8,157 bases of DNA from Bacteroidales bacterium. Lineage in GTDB: Bacteria > Bacteroidota > Bacteroidia > Bacteroidales > Paludibacteraceae. The stretch lies in contig CAAGDU010000168.1 of the NCBI GenBank assembly GCA_900768725.1, forward strand, positions 1 to 8,157, given 5' to 3'. Made by a program: the position numbers and the translations under genes. Below the pieces are notes generated by a model. The model did no database searches. It was not told where the DNA came from and saw nothing but the letters and a program-made list of their open reading frames with translations. Positions 6,038 to 8,157 of this stretch are shown here, one piece after another (the stretch's first letter is position 1; each line of letters begins with the position of its first letter).

Positions 6038-6166
6038 TTTAATTTGAAAATTTGTAAATTTGAAAATTACCGTTCGGAACTATGTTTAATTTGAAAATTT
6101 GTAAATTTGTAAATTTGAAAATTACCGTACGGAACTAATAATTTTCAAATTTTTCATTTTCAAATT
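6038..6166. repeat. Octamer direct and inverted repeat between rluD and porX
   Basis: Two direct copies lie at 6038-6082 (45 bases) and 6085-6137 (53 bases). They are built of 8-base words of the type AATTTGAA and AATTTGTA, each ending in ATTACCGTWCGGAACTA. They differ by one base (TTCGG or TACGG) and by exactly one extra 8-base word in the second, as expected from replication slippage. An inverted array follows at 6140-6166, giving a perfect 14-base inverted repeat (6111-6124 with 6139-6152) around a 14-base loop. The block fills almost all of the 134-base gap, ending two bases before the rluD stop codon. No TAnnTTTG element is present on the minus strand. Confidence 0.85.
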
Positions 6167-6168
6167 GA

Positions 6169-7179
6169 TTACATCAGCGTGTTCGGTTGGTAGTTGCGCC
6201 ATTTGTCGATGAGTGCGGCGATGTCGGCGGGGCATGGCGAGTCGAAGAACATGCGCTCGCCGGTGCGGGGATGGGTGAAGCCAAGCGTCTTGGCGTGGAG
6301 CACCTGCCGCGGGCAAAGGGCGAAACAGTTGTGGATATACTGGCTGTATTTCTGCGTGCGCAAGCCTTTCAGGATTTCCATGCCGCCGTATTTCTCGTCG
6401 GCAAAGAGCGGGTGCCCGATGGACTTCATGTGCACGCGAATCTGATGTGTTCGCCCCGTCTCCAAGCGACATTCCACCAGCGTTACGTAGGGGAAACGCT
6501 CCAAAACGCGCCAGTGGGTGATTGCCTCCTTAGCGTTGGGGTTCTCCTCCGGGTCGTATATCCTATATATGGTACGGTCGCGCGTGTCGCGCGCGAGGGC
6601 GCCCGTCACGGTGCCGCTCTCTTCGGCAAACGTTCCCCAGACGAGGGCGTTGTAGGTGCGCTCGGTGGTGTGGTCGAAGAACTGCTTGCCAAGGTTCGTC
6701 TTCGTCTCGGGCGTCTTGGCGATGAGCAGGAGCCCGCTGGTGTCTTTGTCGATACGGTGCACCAAGCCTATCTCGGGGTTGTTGATGTCGAGGTGCGCCT
6801 GCGTCTGTTGGAAATAGTAGGCGAGGGCGTTGAGCAGGGTGTGCTCGTAGTTGCCGTGCCCGGGGTGCACCACCAAGCCCGCAGGCTTGTTGATGACCAG
6901 CACATCGGCGTCCTCATAGACCACCTCGAGCGGGATGTTCTCGGGCTGGATGGTGAAATCTATCGGCTCGTGGTCGAGCATGACTTGCACGAGGTCGAGC
7001 GGCTTCACCTTGTAGTTGCTCGCCACGGGCTGCTCGTTCACAAGGATATTCCCCGCCTCGGCAGCCTGCTGGATACGGTTACGGCTCGTACCCGGCATGT
7101 GCTCGCTCAGGTACTTATCCACGCGGACAGGCGCTTGCCCCTTGTCCACCGTGCAACTATATCGCTCAAAACCACTCAT
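6169..7179 (-). CDS. rluD: RluD-family 23S rRNA pseudouridine synthase
   Basis: This 336-residue protein has an N-terminal S4 RNA-binding domain (about 18-80, VRVDKYLSEHMPGTSRNRIQ) and an RluA-type catalytic domain. The catalytic motif GLVHRIDKDTSGLLLIAKT holds the nucleophile D144. Further family motifs are INKPAGLVVHPG (97-108), ETGRTHQIRVHM (240-251), GHPLFADEKYGG (255-266) and LHAKTLGFTHP (294-304). Length and domain order match RluD, which makes pseudouridines in helix 69 of 23S rRNA. Separation from the related RluC is by family resemblance and is less certain. ATG at 7179-7177 overlaps the end of the PASTA gene by 14 bases, which indicates translational coupling in one operon. Confidence 0.94.
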   Translation of the reverse strand: MSGFERYSCTVDKGQAPVRVDKYLSEHMPGTSRNRIQQAAEAGNILVNEQPVASNYKVKPLDLVQVMLDHEPIDFTIQPENIPLEVVYEDADVLVINKPAGLVVHPGHGNYEHTLLNALAYYFQQTQAHLDINNPEIGLVHRIDKDTSGLLLIAKTPETKTNLGKQFFDHTTERTYNALVWGTFAEESGTVTGALARDTRDRTIYRIYDPEENPNAKEAITHWRVLERFPYVTLVECRLETGRTHQIRVHMKSIGHPLFADEKYGGMEILKGLRTQKYSQYIHNCFALCPRQVLHAKTLGFTHPRTGERMFFDSPCPADIAALIDKWRNYQPNTLM

Positions 7180-8023
7180 CCTCCGAATCGGTATTATGGG
7201 TTGTAACGGCTTTCTCTATATCCTGAGAAAGTTTGATATTCACCATGGAACCTTCCAAGATTCGTTGCCCCGATTCGGGTGTTTGCAGATAGACCACAGG
7301 CAACTCTCCGCTCTCCGTGCGCCCCGTCTCATCAATGGGCTCGTCATACTCCACGGTTCCTACCGTGAGACGTTGGCTGAGGAGCAGGGCACGCGCCTCC
7401 GGCAGCGACCTGCCCACCACGTTCGGCACATCCGTCATCTCCGTGCCCTTGCCGAAGCCGACCACCAGCGTTACCTCCGTTCCTTCGTCCACACGCGCTC
7501 CCGCGGGCAGCGACTCGCCGTTGTGCTTCACGTCCAGCACCAAGTCCTTGTACTCCGAAGGCTCCCACTCGTAGTCCTCGCTCACGCGGACACCCATGGA
7601 GCGCAAGGTGGCAGTGGCTTGGCGGTAACTGAGGTCGTGCACATCGGGTAGTTGCACTTGCCGCTTGCAGGTGGCATTCACCACCACGTAGAGTTGCCGT
7701 CCCTGCTTGGCGTGGCTGTTGGCAGGCGGAGTCTGCTCAGCAATCGCCCCCAGCGGAACATCATTGGTAAACGTAGAGTCAGTAACGATTAACACCATTC
7801 CCGCCGCTTGCACAATAGGCTCCGCCTCGGGCATGTACAGCCCCACCACGCTCGGCACATTCACTTCCTCGCCATGGTGCGTGTAACTACGCAACCAGAA
7901 CCATAATCCTAATAATATTAGAACTACAATTATTAAAGCAAGGAGCAAGTTAAACAATAGGGTTAACCATGTTTTTTTGCTGTTGTTTTCAGTAAAAGAG
8001 TGTTTTTTTTGCTGTTTTTCCAT
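7166..8023 (-). CDS. Membrane-anchored PASTA-domain protein
   Basis: With ATG at 8023-8021 the protein has 285 residues: a short lysine-rich cytoplasmic start, one membrane helix (about 19-44, WLTLLFNLLLALIIVVLILL), then three PASTA domains facing the periplasm (about 50-117, 121-190, 195-267). Each begins with a form of the V-P-x-V/L-x-G or P-D-V motif (VNVPSVVGLYMPEA, VQLPDVHDLSYRQA, TDVPNVVGRSLPEA) and ends in a short V-rich strand. PASTA domains in other bacteria bind peptidoglycan or lipid II, usually on kinases or PBPs. Here no kinase or transpeptidase domain is attached, so a role in wall sensing or binding is inference. The frame can be extended to a TTG at 8047, but that triplet lies inside the promoter -7 element, so the ATG is the right start. 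It shares an operon with rluD, overlapping by 14 bases. Confidence 0.9.
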   Translation of the reverse strand: MEKQQKKHSFTENNSKKTWLTLLFNLLLALIIVVLILLGLWFWLRSYTHHGEEVNVPSVVGLYMPEAEPIVQAAGMVLIVTDSTFTNDVPLGAIAEQTPPANSHAKQGRQLYVVVNATCKRQVQLPDVHDLSYRQATATLRSMGVRVSEDYEWEPSEYKDLVLDVKHNGESLPAGARVDEGTEVTLVVGFGKGTEMTDVPNVVGRSLPEARALLLSQRLTVGTVEYDEPIDETGRTESGELPVVYLQTPESGQRILEGSMVNIKLSQDIEKAVTTHNTDSEDEWF

Positions 8024-8044
8024 GATTTTGCTAAAAATGTTTTG

Positions 8045-8075
8045 CAAAAATACTATTTTTTTTGGAGATATGCAA
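8045..8075 (-). promoter_or_regulatory. Bacteroidota-type promoter for the PASTA-rluD operon
   Basis: On the minus strand a TTG (8075-8073) is followed by exactly 20 bases and TATTTTTG (8052-8045), matching TAnnTTTG, with C as the next base. Transcription would begin near 8038, leaving a leader of roughly 15 bases before the ATG at 8023. This promoter overlaps a divergent one on the plus strand. Confidence 0.78.
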
Positions 8076-8092
8076 AAAATGTGCTAATTTTG
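8061..8092 (+). promoter_or_regulatory. Bacteroidota-type promoter for the divergent gene at the right edge
   Basis: TTTG at 8061-8064 is followed by exactly 20 bases and TAATTTTG at 8085-8092, a full match to the TAnnTTTG consensus, again with C next. Transcription would start near 8100, about 45 bases before the ATG at 8145. The element shares about 15 bases with the minus-strand promoter, so both cannot easily be bound at once. Confidence 0.8.
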
Positions 8093-8144
8093 CAGCGTTT
8101 TTCGAAATAACTCGAAAACATAACCCTTTTAATGCATTAAAGTC

Positions 8145-8157
8145 ATGAAAAAAGTTC
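8145..8157 (+). CDS. Start of a divergent gene, cut by the window edge
   Basis: Only ATG AAA AAA GTT and one further base are visible (MKKV). The call rests on the strong plus-strand promoter upstream, the lysine-rich start that is common in bacterial proteins, and the divergent arrangement with the PASTA gene. Nothing can be said of its product. An MKK start fits a signal peptide but is also common in cytoplasmic proteins. Confidence 0.45.

Noticed and set aside
4520..6094. A 524-codon open frame on the plus strand, opposite porX
   Set aside because: It mirrors porX frame for frame, has no recognisable domain and starts without a promoter. The minus-strand frame has clear receiver and PglZ motifs. 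Long antisense frames are expected opposite a GC-rich gene.
6038..6166. Possible CRISPR array or iteron-type origin
   Set aside because: The units are 7-8 bases with no unique spacers and no cas or rep gene nearby; the layout fits a simple tandem repeat with an inverted arm.
6187..7206. A 339-codon open frame on the plus strand, opposite rluD
   Set aside because: It has a leucine-, valine- and arginine-rich composition with no family motif, and it lies antisense to a clear RluD with intact catalytic site.
8021..8047. TTG at 8047 as start of the PASTA gene
   Set aside because: It falls in the TATTTTTG promoter element, upstream of the expected transcription start.

Overview
The window looks like a chromosomal segment from a member of the Bacteroidota, most probably the order Bacteroidales. 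Three things point there. Three promoters match the Bacteroidota form (TTG or TTTG, exactly 20 bases, then TAnnTTTG). There is a PorX-type response regulator fused to a PglZ-like phosphatase domain. The cell-shape block has the order mreB-mreC-mreD-PBP2. No ribosomal RNA or other species-level marker is present, so I do not name a genus.

All seven substantial genes lie on the minus strand and are read from right to left. At the right edge (about 8145) a new gene starts on the plus strand, and only its first codons are visible. From right to left the minus-strand genes are: a membrane-anchored protein with three PASTA domains; an RluD-family pseudouridine synthase that overlaps it by 14 bases; the PorX-like regulator; a membrane-anchored endonuclease/exonuclease/phosphatase-family protein; then, behind its own promoter, mreB, mreC, mreD and the N-terminal 184 codons of a class B penicillin-binding protein (PBP2), which runs off the left edge. 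MreB, MreC, MreD and PBP2 are core parts of the elongation machinery for lateral cell-wall synthesis. The PASTA protein may also face peptidoglycan. RluD modifies 23S rRNA. PorX is a signalling protein.

The most striking feature is what fills the gaps. Five of the six gaps between minus-strand genes are occupied almost from stop codon to start codon by short-word repeats: 7-base words around mreD and between the phosphatase-family gene and PorX, 8-base words between PorX and rluD, and a GC-rich nested palindrome between mreB and mreC. The sixth gap, upstream of mreB, instead carries a promoter. Several arrays are arranged as left arm, unique core, inverted right arm, and the cores share a motif close to ATTACC(n)TTYG. 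The repeats also enter coding sequence: they set the last residues of MreC, contain the MreD and PorX stop codons, form a 22-base patch inside mreC, and a palindrome-bearing 29-codon insertion of possibly similar origin lies in the phosphatase-family gene. I read this as colonisation of an essential operon by a modular repeat family. Function, if any, and novelty cannot be settled from this window alone.

No stretch longer than 300 bases lacks a gene; the longest gap is 240 bases (553-792). I saw no tRNA, rRNA, CRISPR array, transposase gene or phage gene.
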